In this document: piece by piece, positions 53,541 to 62,002 of the stretch
How the letters are laid out: each line of letters begins with the position of its first letter
Numbering within the stretch: position 1 is the first letter of the stretch
DNA from: Microcystis viridis FACHB-1342
GTDB lineage: Bacteria > Cyanobacteriota > Cyanobacteriia > Cyanobacteriales > Microcystaceae
Reading direction: 5' to 3'
DNA length: 62,002 nucleotides
NCBI RefSeq assembly: GCF_014698335.1
Contig: NZ_JACJSV010000019.1
Coordinates: 1 to 62,002, forward strand
Notes under the pieces: model-generated
What the model was told of the DNA's origin: nothing
What the model saw: the letters and a program-made list of their open reading frames with translations, nothing else
The model's database searches: none
Translations under genes and position numbers: made by a program

Positions 53541-53680
53541 GGTTTGCGGCAAAAAATTTTTCGGTGGGGGCAGGGTGTGGGGAGCTTTTTAAGTAAACAG
53601 TAAACTAAAAACTCACATCTGATAACTGATAACTGATAACTGATAACCGATAACTGATAACTGATAACTGATAACTGAAA
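53541..53680. repeat. Decayed MITE-like end plus AACTGAT repeats between nrtB and nrtC
   Basis: GGTTTGCGGCAAAAAATTTTT followed by CGGTGGGGGCAGGGTGTGGGG resembles the left end of MITE family A (GGGTCTGCTGAAAAAGTTTG then TTGGTGGGGGCAGGGTGTGG). It is followed by about eight AACTGAT units that end at the nrtC ATG. Confidence 0.75.
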
Positions 53681-55687
53681 ATGTCTGCATTTATTGAAGT
53701 CGATCACATTGATAAGGTTTTCCCTCTCCCCGATGGCCGTCAATATATCGCCCTAAAAAATATCGATCTCAGCGTTACTCAAGGGGAATTTATCTCTTTA
53801 ATCGGTCACTCCGGTTGCGGGAAATCCACCCTCTTAAATATGGTCGCTGGACTCGATCGCCCGACGGTGGGAGGGGTGATTTTAGAGGGAAAAGAAATTA
53901 AAGGTCCCGGTCCCGATCGCATGGTAGTCTTCCAGAATTATTCTCTGCTGCCCTGGTTAACCGTCCGGGAAAATATCGCCCTAGGAGTTAACCGCGTGCT
54001 GCGTCATCTACCAGCTGCTGAACGCAAAAGTGTCATCGAACATAGTATCGATATGGTACACCTGCGCCATGCCGCCAACAAACGACCGGGAGAATTATCG
54101 GGAGGCATGAAACAACGGGTAGCGATCGCCCGCGCTTTAGCCCTACGGCCAAAAGTCCTGCTACTTGATGAACCCTTTGGGGCGCTGGATGCGTTAACCA
54201 GAGGCAATTTACAGGAACGTTTGATGGAAATTGTCGAAGAAAGCCACGTTACCTGTATCATGGTCACGCACGATGTGGATGAAGCCCTATTACTATCCGA
54301 TCGAGTGGTGATGTTAACCACCGGTCCAGAGGCCCATATCGGTCAGATTCTCGATGTTCCCATTCCCCGGCCCCGGCATCGTTTAGAAGTAGTTAACCAT
54401 CCCAGTTACTACGCCCTCCGTAACGAGATCGTTTATTTCCTCAACCAACAGAAGCGATCGAAGAAAGTCGGCCAACCCACCGAACCAGTAACAGTGATCG
54501 GCCAAGCTACCAGATTGAAAACCAATCCCACCATCGGTTTTATCCCCCTCACCGATTGCGCTCCGATTATTATCGCCAAAGAGAAAGGTTTCTTCGCCGA
54601 GGAAGGATTAGAGGATGTTGTCCTGCAACGGGAACCCAACTGGAAAGCACTCGCCCAAGGAGTGGCCACCGGTCGTCTCGATGCGGCCCAGATGGTGGCG
54701 GGAATGCCCCTGAGCATGACCATTGGGGCTGGAAATAAGCCCTCTGTCCCCGTGATTAGTGCTTTGGTACTCAGTCGCAACGGTAACGCCATCACCCTCA
54801 GCAATAAATACAGGGAATTGGGGGTAGAAAAACTCGAGGACTTAAAGGAGGCCCTCCAGCAAAGTCCCGATAAAATCGCCACTTTCGGCATGGTTCACCC
54901 CGCTTCCATGCACAATCTACTGTTACGCTACTGGTTAGCTAGTGGCGGCATCGATCCCGATAGTGATGTCAATTTAGCCGTAATTCCGCCGCCTCAAATG
55001 GTTTCCCTACTAAAAGCGGGTAAGATCGACGGTTATTGTGTGGGGGAACCCTGGAACTCCTACGCCGTTCACGAAAAATTAGGCTACGTTATCGCCACCG
55101 ATCTCGATATTTGGCCCGGACACCAGGAAAAAGTCCTCGGAGTCAAGGAAACTTGGGCAGCGAAACATCCCGAAACCCATATCGCCATGGTGAAAGCTTT
55201 AATTAAAGCCTGTGAATACTGCGATGATCAGCGTAATCGAGAACATATCGTTAATATTCTCAGTCAGCCCCAGTATGTGGGTGTGGATAGGGCAATTATC
55301 CGCCCCGGTTTCCTCGATGGTTACGATCGCGGTTTAGGAACTGCCCCCGAACCCCTATTCCGATTTAATCAGTTTTACGTCGATCAAGCTAACTGTCCAG
55401 GCCGCAGTGAGGCCCTATGGACCCTAACTCAGCTTGCTCGTTGGGGTTACGCACCGTTCCCCCGCAACTGGGTGGAAGTGATTGAACGCGTCCGTCGTCC
55501 CGATCTGTTTGGTGAAGCTTGCCGGTCCCTGGGCCTTCCCGATTTGGAACCCGATCGCCACAGTTTTGCCCTCTTTGATCATCTTATTTTCAGTCCCGAC
55601 GATCCGATCGGCTATCTGGAACGTTTTTCGATCCGTCGCGATTATCGCGTCTCAGAAGTTCTCCTCGATGATCCCGTCGCTAATTAA
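53681..55687 (+). CDS. nrtC: Nitrate ABC transporter ATPase fused to NrtA-like domain
   Basis: 668 aa. Residues 1-255 are an ABC ATPase (Walker A LIGHSGCGKSTLLNMVAGL, signature LSGGMKQRVAIARALALRP, Walker B VLLLDEPFGALDAL). Residues 280-660 are an NrtA-like domain (TIGFIPLTDCAPIIIAKEKGFF, CVGEPWNSYAVHEKLG). In the family the C-terminal part mediates inhibition by ammonium/nitrate status. The final codons AAT TAA are the target-site copy of the downstream MITE. Confidence 0.93.
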   Translation: MSAFIEVDHIDKVFPLPDGRQYIALKNIDLSVTQGEFISLIGHSGCGKSTLLNMVAGLDRPTVGGVILEGKEIKGPGPDRMVVFQNYSLLPWLTVRENIALGVNRVLRHLPAAERKSVIEHSIDMVHLRHAANKRPGELSGGMKQRVAIARALALRPKVLLLDEPFGALDALTRGNLQERLMEIVEESHVTCIMVTHDVDEALLLSDRVVMLTTGPEAHIGQILDVPIPRPRHRLEVVNHPSYYALRNEIVYFLNQQKRSKKVGQPTEPVTVIGQATRLKTNPTIGFIPLTDCAPIIIAKEKGFFAEEGLEDVVLQREPNWKALAQGVATGRLDAAQMVAGMPLSMTIGAGNKPSVPVISALVLSRNGNAITLSNKYRELGVEKLEDLKEALQQSPDKIATFGMVHPASMHNLLLRYWLASGGIDPDSDVNLAVIPPPQMVSLLKAGKIDGYCVGEPWNSYAVHEKLGYVIATDLDIWPGHQEKVLGVKETWAAKHPETHIAMVKALIKACEYCDDQRNREHIVNILSQPQYVGVDRAIIRPGFLDGYDRGLGTAPEPLFRFNQFYVDQANCPGRSEALWTLTQLARWGYAPFPRNWVEVIERVRRPDLFGEACRSLGLPDLEPDRHSFALFDHLIFSPDDPIGYLERFSIRRDYRVSEVLLDDPVAN

Positions 55688-55900
55688 GGTTGGCTGAATA
55701 AATCTAAAAACCTTGTTGGGTAAAACTTTTAGACTTTTTGGCAATCAGAAAGTACCATATCTGGGAGTGATCGGGGGGAAAATTCCGGGACTTTTTCCCT
55801 GAAAATTAGGTAATTGACCAGATGAAAATCGCTAAAACCCTACACCCCACACCCCACACCCCACACCCCACGAAAAACTTTTTCAGCAGACCCGAATTAA
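55682..55900. mobile_element. MITE family A, copy 2, with AATTAA target-site duplication
   Basis: Element at 55688-55894 (207 bp), flanked by AATTAA at 55682-55687 and 55895-55900. It begins GGTTGGCTGAATAAATC and ends TTTTCAGCAGACCCG, so it is inverted relative to the copy at 394-607. The CTACACCCCACACC heptamers lie near the right end. The left target copy is the last codon and stop of nrtC. It separates nrtC and nrtD. Confidence 0.8.
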
Positions 55901-55946
55901 TAGTTGTGGTGGGCTTTGCCCACCTTAAAATAAATCTAGGACGAAT

Positions 55947-56945
55947 ATGCAAACTTTTACCGATAAGACCGTGAATTCCAGCACCACCACCCAGCCTTTT
56001 TTATTAGTTAGTAATGTTGCCAAAGAATACCCCTCTCCCGAAGGGGTTTACACCGTTTTAGACGGTGTGGAGCTGCAAGTCAATGAGGGGGAATTTGTCT
56101 GCATTATCGGTCACTCCGGCTGCGGTAAATCGACTCTTTTGAATATGGTGGCGGGGTTTTCTTCTCCTAGTCGTGGGCAAGTGCTGCTACAGGATAAAGA
56201 GGTTAAGGAACCAGGACCGGACCGGATGATGGTATTCCAAAATTATTCGCTTTTGCCTTGGAAAACTGCCTTTGAGAACGTTTATATCGGGGTTAGTTCG
56301 GTTTATCCCCAAAAATCTCACGCTGAGAAGGTGAGGATCGTGGAAGAAAATCTATCCCTAGTGGGATTGACAGAAGCAGCCCAGAAAAAACCCCCCCAAT
56401 TATCGGGAGGCATGAAACAACGGGTTGCGATCGCCCGCGCCCTGGCCATTCGTCCCCAAGTCCTCATCCTCGATGAACCTTTTGGGGCCCTAGATGCGAT
56501 TACCAAAGAGGAATTACAGGAAGAATTGCTGAAAATCTGGCAAGAAAACCAGTTAACCGTGTTGATGATTACCCACGATATCGATGAGGCTTTGTTCTTG
56601 TGCGATCGCTTGGTGATGATGACCAACGGCCCGAGCGCTAAAATTGGGGAGGTGTTAAAGATGCCTTTTGCTCGTCCCCGGGTTCGTTCCCAAATTACCG
56701 AGGATCCCCGTTACTACGAACTCCGCAATGAAGCTCTCGATTTCCTCTACAATCGTTTTGCCCATTCGGAGGATCCCAACGAGGATGCCCCCGAACAACC
56801 CCGCACAGAAAATCTCGTGGGTAAAATTGTTACTACTATTGGTGGCATAGCTTTACTCGCTTTTGTCGGTTTTAGCCTGATACAAATGTTCACCAGCAAG
56901 ACTGCCAATACTACCAATCCGGCTACCATCGAGGCCCCCAGATAG
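55947..56945 (+). CDS. nrtD: Nitrate ABC transporter ATPase with C-terminal membrane helix
   Basis: 332 aa. ABC ATPase with Walker A IIGHSGCGKSTLLNMVAG, signature LSGGMKQRVAIARALA and Walker B LILDEPFGALDAI. After residue 285 a linker (EDAPEQPRTENLVGK) leads to a hydrophobic stretch (IVTTIGGIALLAFVGFSLIQ) and a short tail. NrtD normally ends near residue 275 in several cyanobacteria. Some longer NrtD proteins may share this, so I cannot call it unique. Confidence 0.9.
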   Translation: MQTFTDKTVNSSTTTQPFLLVSNVAKEYPSPEGVYTVLDGVELQVNEGEFVCIIGHSGCGKSTLLNMVAGFSSPSRGQVLLQDKEVKEPGPDRMMVFQNYSLLPWKTAFENVYIGVSSVYPQKSHAEKVRIVEENLSLVGLTEAAQKKPPQLSGGMKQRVAIARALAIRPQVLILDEPFGALDAITKEELQEELLKIWQENQLTVLMITHDIDEALFLCDRLVMMTNGPSAKIGEVLKMPFARPRVRSQITEDPRYYELRNEALDFLYNRFAHSEDPNEDAPEQPRTENLVGKIVTTIGGIALLAFVGFSLIQMFTSKTANTTNPATIEAPR

Positions 56946-57222
56946 GTAACAGTTATCAGTTATCAGTTATCAGTTATCAGATTTGAGTTTTAAGTGACAG
57001 TATTAAATATAAGTTTCTTACTATCTTTTCACTGATTACTGTTTACTGATTACTGACCAAGAATAAACCAGAAAGAGACAAAGAACAAAAAGCTGAAACC
57101 CGATCAGTTTAACTTATATAGTAGTGATCGATCTTTGTGTCCTTTGTGTCTGGAGTGGTTCGTTCCACTCACTTGCCCGCAAGACTATATCTTAGAATAG
57201 ATTTTAATCTCTGGAGAGTTTA
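56946..57222. repeat. Heptamer run and dispersed repeats after nrtD
   Basis: CAGTTATCAG units at 56949-56980 (AACTGAT in reverse), then a CTTTGTGTCCTTTGTGTC segment near 57132 related to that at 21200. No narB or other gene follows. The next gene is on the opposite strand. Confidence 0.75.
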
Positions 57223-57849
57223 TCAGTGATTAAGATGTTCAAAGACCGATTTATCACCGATATCGTTGGGGAGAGGTTGGCTTAATTTTCTCAGAGCAAA
57301 GATAACGAATAAAGTCGCCCAGAGAATTAATAGCCCCTTTTCCCAATTTAAGGGCAATATCCCCAAAAGATGACCGAGTAAAAGGGTGGGAACTAGAGGG
57401 GTTAAAAACTTGGTTTCTAGACGATTAAAACAAAAAGCTTCTTTGAAATAAATCCCCGTGAGACTAGCAAAAATAAAGCCGACACCCAATAAACTCACCG
57501 GATGGTTATAGACAAATTCTAGGGGAGAAAGGTGAGAATAGAGGCTGAAAATTAGGGAAGTAATCGCCCCGATTAGCCAAAAAAATTGCAGGAGACGATG
57601 GAGGGGAATTAAATATATATGGATAGTCAATAAACTGATGCCTAACCCCAGACAAAAACCCATGTATAAAAGGTTAGTCAGGGGCAGTAATTGCGGTCGG
57701 GTGAGAACTATAATTGTAGCGACAGCGAAACTAAAAGCCGCTAAATTTAAACCCAGACGGTAGAGACGCACCCCTAGGCGATCACTATCCGTAATCGTAA
57801 ACTCTCCGAATTGACCTTGATAAACTCGATCGACAGCAGGGGAAGTCAT
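57223..57849 (-). CDS. DUF2301-family membrane protein
   Basis: 208 aa with about seven hydrophobic segments, starting MTSPAVDRVYQGQFGEFTIT. The N-terminal DRLGVRLYRLGLNLAAFSFAV and the ASLTGIYFKEAFCFNRLETKFLTPLVP region are the pattern of the cyanobacterial/plant DUF2301 family. Function unknown; inner or thylakoid membrane. Sits between nrtD and thiOG. Confidence 0.8.
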   Translation of the reverse strand: MTSPAVDRVYQGQFGEFTITDSDRLGVRLYRLGLNLAAFSFAVATIIVLTRPQLLPLTNLLYMGFCLGLGISLLTIHIYLIPLHRLLQFFWLIGAITSLIFSLYSHLSPLEFVYNHPVSLLGVGFIFASLTGIYFKEAFCFNRLETKFLTPLVPTLLLGHLLGILPLNWEKGLLILWATLFVIFALRKLSQPLPNDIGDKSVFEHLNH

Positions 57850-57997
57850 AATGCTCTAAAGAAAAAGGGAAGCTTAGAAAAGATCGACTACAAATTATCT
57901 TAAGCTTAAATTATGCCAGTAGCCTCACTTCTCCCTCCTCTCGGCTGACTAATTGCGAGTTAGGATCAAGGTTACATTTCCTTTAGATTTTTAAGCC

Positions 57998-59974
57998 ATG
58001 TCGTTGAACCAAGAATCCCTCGCTTTTAGCCATGGGAGGGTCAAGAACTCAACTAGCGAAATTTTGATCGTGGGCGGTGGTATCATCGGATTAGCGATCG
58101 CCGTCGATTTGCAATTGCGCGGGGCAAAAGTTACCCTCCTAGTTCGAGATATAGCTCAGGCCGCTAGTCGTGCGGCTGCGGGAATGTTGGCCCCCCATGC
58201 AGAAGGCATTCCCCCGGGCCCGTTTCTCGATCTTTGTCTGCAATCACGATGGCTATATCCAGAGTGGAGCCGCAAAATCGAGGATTTAACGGGAATAAAC
58301 AGCGGCTACTATCCCTGTGGTATTCTTGCTCCCATTTACGAGCTAGAGCAGCCCGTTACTACCGAGGAAGTTAATAAAATTTGGTTAGACAGCAATGCAG
58401 TTCATCTCTACCAACCCGGCCTAGGTAAAGATGTGGTCGGTGGTTGGTGGTATCCCGACGATGGACAAGTGGACAACCGGCAGCTAGTGACTGCGCTGCA
58501 ACAAGCGGCCGAAAATTTAGGGGTAGAAATTCGCCAAGGGGTAGAAGTCCACGCTATACAACAAAAGCAGGGAAAAGTCAAGAGTATTTATACCTCAATT
58601 GGGGAATTAGAAGCAAAAATTTACATTTTAGCGACAGGATCCTGGGCCAGTCAACTTTTACCCCTCCCTATCCATCCCGTCAAAGGTCAAATGGCCGCAG
58701 TAAAAATGCCCCCTAACCAGACCTTAGCTAGGGTTTTATTCGGTCCGCAAACCTATCTGGTTCCCCGTCGCCATGGTCGTTTAATTATCGGGGCCACTTC
58801 CGAAACAGTGGCCTGGCAAACGGGTAATACACCCCAAGGACTGCAAACCCTGTTTGAGCGGGCCACCCGTCTCTATCCCCCTTTAGCTGACTGGGAAATC
58901 GAGGAAATGTGGTGGGGATTCCGTCCGGGTACAGCGGATGAATTACCCATTTTAGGCCGCAGTAGCTGTGATAACCTGATTTTAGCCACCGGTCACTATC
59001 GCAATGGCATTTTACTAGCTCCTGTCACTGCTTCCTTAATCGCTGACCTGGTGATTAATGACAAAGTTAATCCCATTTTGACCCATTTTAGCTGCGATCG
59101 CTTTAATCAACCATCACCCGTTACTATTCCACCTATGTCCTTAACTATTATTGAGAATAAACCCCAAGCGCTTTTATCGCCCCAAAATGATCGCCTCACT
59201 ATTGCTGGGAAAACCTTTCACTCCCGCTTGATGACTGGGACTGGCAAATATGCCAATCTGACAACTATGCAGGAAAGTATTAGTGCCAGTGAATGTCAGA
59301 TCGTCACCGTTGCCGTTAGACGAGTACAAACGAACGCACCCGGTCATGAGGGATTAGCAGAGGCGATCGATTGGTCTAAAATTTGGATGTTACCCAACAC
59401 TGCCGGTTGTCAAACGGCCGAAGAAGCGATTCGGGTGGCCCGTTTAGGGCGAGAAATGGCCAAATTATTGGGACAGGAAGACAATAACTTTATTAAACTC
59501 GAAGTTATTCCCGATCCTAAATATTTATTACCCGATCCGATCGGAACTTTGCAAGCGGCCGAACAATTAGTTAAAGAAGGTTTTGCCGTACTGCCCTATA
59601 TTAACGCCGATCCTCTCTTGGCCAAACGTTTAGAGGAAGCTGGCTGCGCCACGGTTATGCCCCTAGGATCGCCGATTGGATCGGGACAGGGGCTGAAAAA
59701 TGAGGCAAATATCGCGATTATCATCGAATCGTCCCAAATTCCCGTGGTGGTAGATGCCGGGATCGGTACACCCTCAGAAGCGGCCCGGGCCATGGAAATG
59801 GGGGCCGATGCTTTATTAATTAACAGTGCGATCGCTATGGCGGCCAATCCAGCTATGATGGCCCAAGCCATGGCAATGGCGGCAAAAGCGGGACGTTTAG
59901 CCTATTTAGCGGGAAGAATGCCGATTAAGTCCTATGCTAGTCCTAGTTCCCCCCTGACGGGAACGATCGCCTAA
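57998..59974 (+). CDS. thiO/thiG: Glycine oxidase ThiO fused to thiazole synthase ThiG
   Basis: 658 aa. Residues 20-380 are an FAD-dependent glycine oxidase ([53 protein letters not shown]). Residues 395-650 are ThiG ([37 protein letters not shown] with the presumed Schiff-base Lys, [20 protein letters not shown]). Together they make dehydroglycine and the thiazole of thiamine. This fusion is known in cyanobacteria. Confidence 0.93.
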   Translation: MSLNQESLAFSHGRVKNSTSEILIVGGGIIGLAIAVDLQLRGAKVTLLVRDIAQAASRAAAGMLAPHAEGIPPGPFLDLCLQSRWLYPEWSRKIEDLTGINSGYYPCGILAPIYELEQPVTTEEVNKIWLDSNAVHLYQPGLGKDVVGGWWYPDDGQVDNRQLVTALQQAAENLGVEIRQGVEVHAIQQKQGKVKSIYTSIGELEAKIYILATGSWASQLLPLPIHPVKGQMAAVKMPPNQTLARVLFGPQTYLVPRRHGRLIIGATSETVAWQTGNTPQGLQTLFERATRLYPPLADWEIEEMWWGFRPGTADELPILGRSSCDNLILATGHYRNGILLAPVTASLIADLVINDKVNPILTHFSCDRFNQPSPVTIPPMSLTIIENKPQALLSPQNDRLTIAGKTFHSRLMTGTGKYANLTTMQESISASECQIVTVAVRRVQTNAPGHEGLAEAIDWSKIWMLPNTAGCQTAEEAIRVARLGREMAKLLGQEDNNFIKLEVIPDPKYLLPDPIGTLQAAEQLVKEGFAVLPYINADPLLAKRLEEAGCATVMPLGSPIGSGQGLKNEANIAIIIESSQIPVVVDAGIGTPSEAARAMEMGADALLINSAIAMAANPAMMAQAMAMAAKAGRLAYLAGRMPIKSYASPSSPLTGTIA

Positions 59975-60054
59975 CCCAGAAATCTATTGAAACCCGTTAA
60001 AATAGGGGAGATTTGGCCATCTCTCCCCACACCACACCTCGATAGATCGTACAA

Positions 60055-61590
60055 TTAACGCACTTCAAACAAACGATTGTCCGGTAAATTACTAATCGAT
60101 CGCTGGAGACTATTCAAGGATTTATTGTAATCGACGATCGCCTGCAGATAACGACTTCTGGCATCGGTTAAATCCCGTTGGGAGTTGATAACGTCCGTTT
60201 GGGTTCCCACACCCGCCTGAAAGCGTAAACGGGCTAATCGCAGACTTTCCGTGGCGGATTCAATGCTTTTTTGCGAAGTTTTGATGTTTTCTTGGTTAGA
60301 AATCAAACTATAGTAGGATTCCTCCACCTGAAGGCGAATTTCATTGCGACGGAGGGAGAATTCCGTATCGGCGCGATCGATATTTCTTTCCGCTTGACGA
60401 GCGCGAGCAAAAGCACGACCACCATCAAAGAAAGTCCAACGAATCCGGCCGCCGACGCTAAAACCATCGCCAAAACCAGCTTCATCACTGAGATCGTTAA
60501 GGACATTATACTCGCCCAGAAGGTCCACTTGGGGAATCACCGCCGAAATAGCGATCGAGCGGTCTTCTGCGCTAATTTCCCTCTGTAAGAGTTGTTGTTC
60601 TAATTCCGCGCGATTTTTATAGGCCAAAACGATACTATCATTAAGACTTAAGCCCCAAGTTCCCGCCTCGCGAATCTCATCGGCAGCGGTTAACTCGATC
60701 TGCTGACCGACACTCAATATCTGTGCCAGTCGTCGTCTAGCGATGCGTTGGGTAGAAATCGCCCGGGTTAAGTCTTGGTTAGCGTTAGCGAGGTCAACTT
60801 CCGCCTGTAGGACAGCAAATCGGGTTCCTAGTCCCGCTTGCTCCAATAATTGAGCATCGCGTAAACTTTGACTAGCATCTTCGATCGCAGCTTGGGCGAT
60901 CGCTACCTGAGCGTCACCCCTTTGTAATTCATAATAGGCATCGGTGGCATCAAAACGAGTTTGTTCCGAGACTCGTTCCACCTCTAATTCCTGTTGCCGG
61001 ATGACTTTTTCGGCCCTTTTGATCTGGGCTGCCCGTTCACCCCCTGTATAAACCCCATAGACAATCCGAACACTACCCTGAAAGTTGGTACTATCTTCGG
61101 GTGTAGTGGCTGGGATGCCCTGTTGACGAGCCAACTCATTCTGTCTTTGGGCAACTGCCGATTGATCTTGAGTGAGACTGGTTTCCGCTTGGGCCGTGGG
61201 TAATAAGGCCGCCTGTTGTTCCTTTAATTGGGCGCGAGCGATTTCCAAATTAATCCGCGATGTCTGTAAGGTCTGATTATTTTTTAAAGCTAATTCGATC
61301 GCTTGATTTAAGGTGATCGGTTGTACTACCCTAATATTCACCTCATCCGGTTTGGTGGGAAAAATCAGGGGATTGCCACTAGGATTAAGATAATTAGGGG
61401 CCTTGGGATCCGCTTCCGTGGTTGCCGGTGCCGCCGAGGGACCAGGTAATTGAGACACTGGATTGGCAGTAGGTCGGGGTTTCTTCAATAAATCGGCAGC
61501 GGACTGAGTTTGTGCCTTAACCGAGGATTCAGCCAAGAAAATCAACCCAAGCACCGCACTCACGGTAATACCATAACGCAAGAGCAACAT
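60055..61590 (-). CDS. TolC-family outer-membrane efflux protein
   Basis: About 511 aa from ATG 61590 (MLLLRYGITVSAVLG); a longer frame starts at 61638. Signal peptide ends near ESSVKAQ. After a Pro-rich linker come two OEP repeats (ITLNQAIELALKNNQTLQTSR and LSLNDSIVLAYKNRAELEQQ), with GSVRIVYGVYTGGERAAQI and GGRIRWTFFDGGRAFARAR as barrel strands. Works with inner-membrane exporters or type I secretion. No partner exporter is adjacent. Confidence 0.87.
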   Translation of the reverse strand: MLLLRYGITVSAVLGLIFLAESSVKAQTQSAADLLKKPRPTANPVSQLPGPSAAPATTEADPKAPNYLNPSGNPLIFPTKPDEVNIRVVQPITLNQAIELALKNNQTLQTSRINLEIARAQLKEQQAALLPTAQAETSLTQDQSAVAQRQNELARQQGIPATTPEDSTNFQGSVRIVYGVYTGGERAAQIKRAEKVIRQQELEVERVSEQTRFDATDAYYELQRGDAQVAIAQAAIEDASQSLRDAQLLEQAGLGTRFAVLQAEVDLANANQDLTRAISTQRIARRRLAQILSVGQQIELTAADEIREAGTWGLSLNDSIVLAYKNRAELEQQLLQREISAEDRSIAISAVIPQVDLLGEYNVLNDLSDEAGFGDGFSVGGRIRWTFFDGGRAFARARQAERNIDRADTEFSLRRNEIRLQVEESYYSLISNQENIKTSQKSIESATESLRLARLRFQAGVGTQTDVINSQRDLTDARSRYLQAIVDYNKSLNSLQRSISNLPDNRLFEVR

Positions 61591-61658
61591 GAGTATCTCG
61601 AAAGTAAACAGTAAACGATAATAAGTAAACAAGCTCACACCACTATGTTGGCCGATTA

Positions 61659-61853
61659 CTAATTACTAATCAATAATCCTACTCCATCCCGACGCGGATC
61701 GCCCGTAGCAGTTAACTCCCTTCGATCATTCACTGCCACACCATGCACACCCCCAAAAAACATATTTTGTTCTTGCCACCGGGATACTTGAGTATTTGCG
61801 GGTAAAACCAGATTTTCGAGCAGATTTTCCCGATCTTCCAAAGGTTCAACTCC
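61659..61853 (-). pseudogene. C-terminal remnant of gamma-glutamyltransferase
   Basis: Minus-strand reading starts after a TAG near 61853 and gives PLEDRENLLENLVLPANTQV followed by WQEQNMFFGGVHGVAVNDRR and ATGDPRRDGVG. The GGVH-V and GDPRR-G pattern is the C-terminal end of gamma-glutamyltransferases. There is no N-terminal or catalytic threonine region, so it is a fragment. Confidence 0.6.
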
Positions 61854-62002
61854 TAACTATACTTTGCACGGTTATAACTTGCATTTTTTACTCAAAGACA
61901 ACGCCAATTCAAAAATGAAACGCATCAACCTCAAGAGTTGACAAAGAAAGGCTCATCAGGTACTGTCTGATCATTAACAAAAACAAATCAGACCCAAAAT
62001 GA
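61854..62002. other. Right-edge non-coding sequence
   Basis: 149 bases with no open frame or clear structure. A promoter for a gene beyond the edge is possible. Confidence 0.4.

Noticed and set aside
1-62002. tRNA or rRNA genes
   Set aside because: I saw no cloverleaf arms with a GGTTCGA-type T-loop or rRNA-like conserved stretches. A short gene could be missed by eye.

Overview
The window is cyanobacterial chromosome, most likely Microcystis or a close relative. Cyanobacterial markers include an nrtA-B-C-D nitrate transporter whose NrtC is an ATPase/binding-protein fusion, a ThiO-ThiG fusion, a CRR7-like NDH-1 factor, cyanoexosortase A, an NtcA box and many GCGATCGC (HIP1) octamers. The Microcystis-like features are the density of DUF3782 and Uma2 nucleases, miniature inverted-repeat elements, and two heptamer repeats (GGGGTGT and AACTGAT types) in many intergenic gaps. 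The genus is inferred from these traits and not from a database match.

Layout. 1-700: a truncated transposase and a 214-bp MITE. 0.7-6.2 kb: cobalamin genes, with cobL on the minus strand and a cobalamin-riboswitch-led cobG-cobH-cobI operon on the plus strand, separated by tandem DUF3782 nuclease paralogues. 6.2-7.9 kb: a KAP NTPase fragment, a second MITE and tandem Uma2 nucleases. 8-14.6 kb: acyl-ACP/CoA synthetase, a YlqD-like protein and three probably exported proteins. 14.6-21.1 kb: a minus-strand exopolysaccharide/cyanoexosortase block (Wzc-like, Wza-like, exosortase partner, cyanoexosortase, DegT aminotransferase). 21.3-25.7 kb: mobA, a J-domain/TPR protein, fur, sufE, a third DUF3782 protein and rpoZ. 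25.7-26.8 kb: a 1-kb non-coding stretch with a candidate small RNA and heptamer repeats. 26.8-36.8 kb: a beta-propeller protein, a FUSC protein, DndD with a 58-aa partner, leuD, a broken methyltransferase, cobU, a cupin and a flotillin. 36.9-42.3 kb: a SagB-type oxidoreductase, a compact three-gene putative biosynthetic operon, and dndE. 42.5-46.7 kb: CRR7, SelO, a sulfotransferase behind a 40-bp-phased repeat array, and an aspartic-protease gene pair. 46.7-50.4 kb: phosphoesterase, ABC exporter and a small protein. 50.8-57 kb: the NtcA-controlled nrtABCD operon, with all its gaps invaded by repeats. 57.2-62 kb: DUF2301 protein, ThiO-ThiG, TolC and a gamma-glutamyltransferase remnant.

The best candidate for an undescribed system is the minus-strand operon at 38496-41709. 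It contains a heme-oxygenase-like diiron domain fused to a cupin, an SAM methyltransferase and a TauD-type Fe(II)/2-oxoglutarate dioxygenase. The genes are tightly coupled, with a promoter containing a 12-bp palindrome and a terminal inverted repeat. The fusion recalls the N-oxygenating enzyme SznF of streptozotocin biosynthesis, but with a different domain order. Second, DNA phosphorothioation components are split: dndD plus a small partner at 30.7-33.0 kb and dndE at 41.9-42.3 kb, with no dndB or dndC in the window. Third, two MITE families have left clear footprints, including target-site duplications and stop codons supplied by the element ends.
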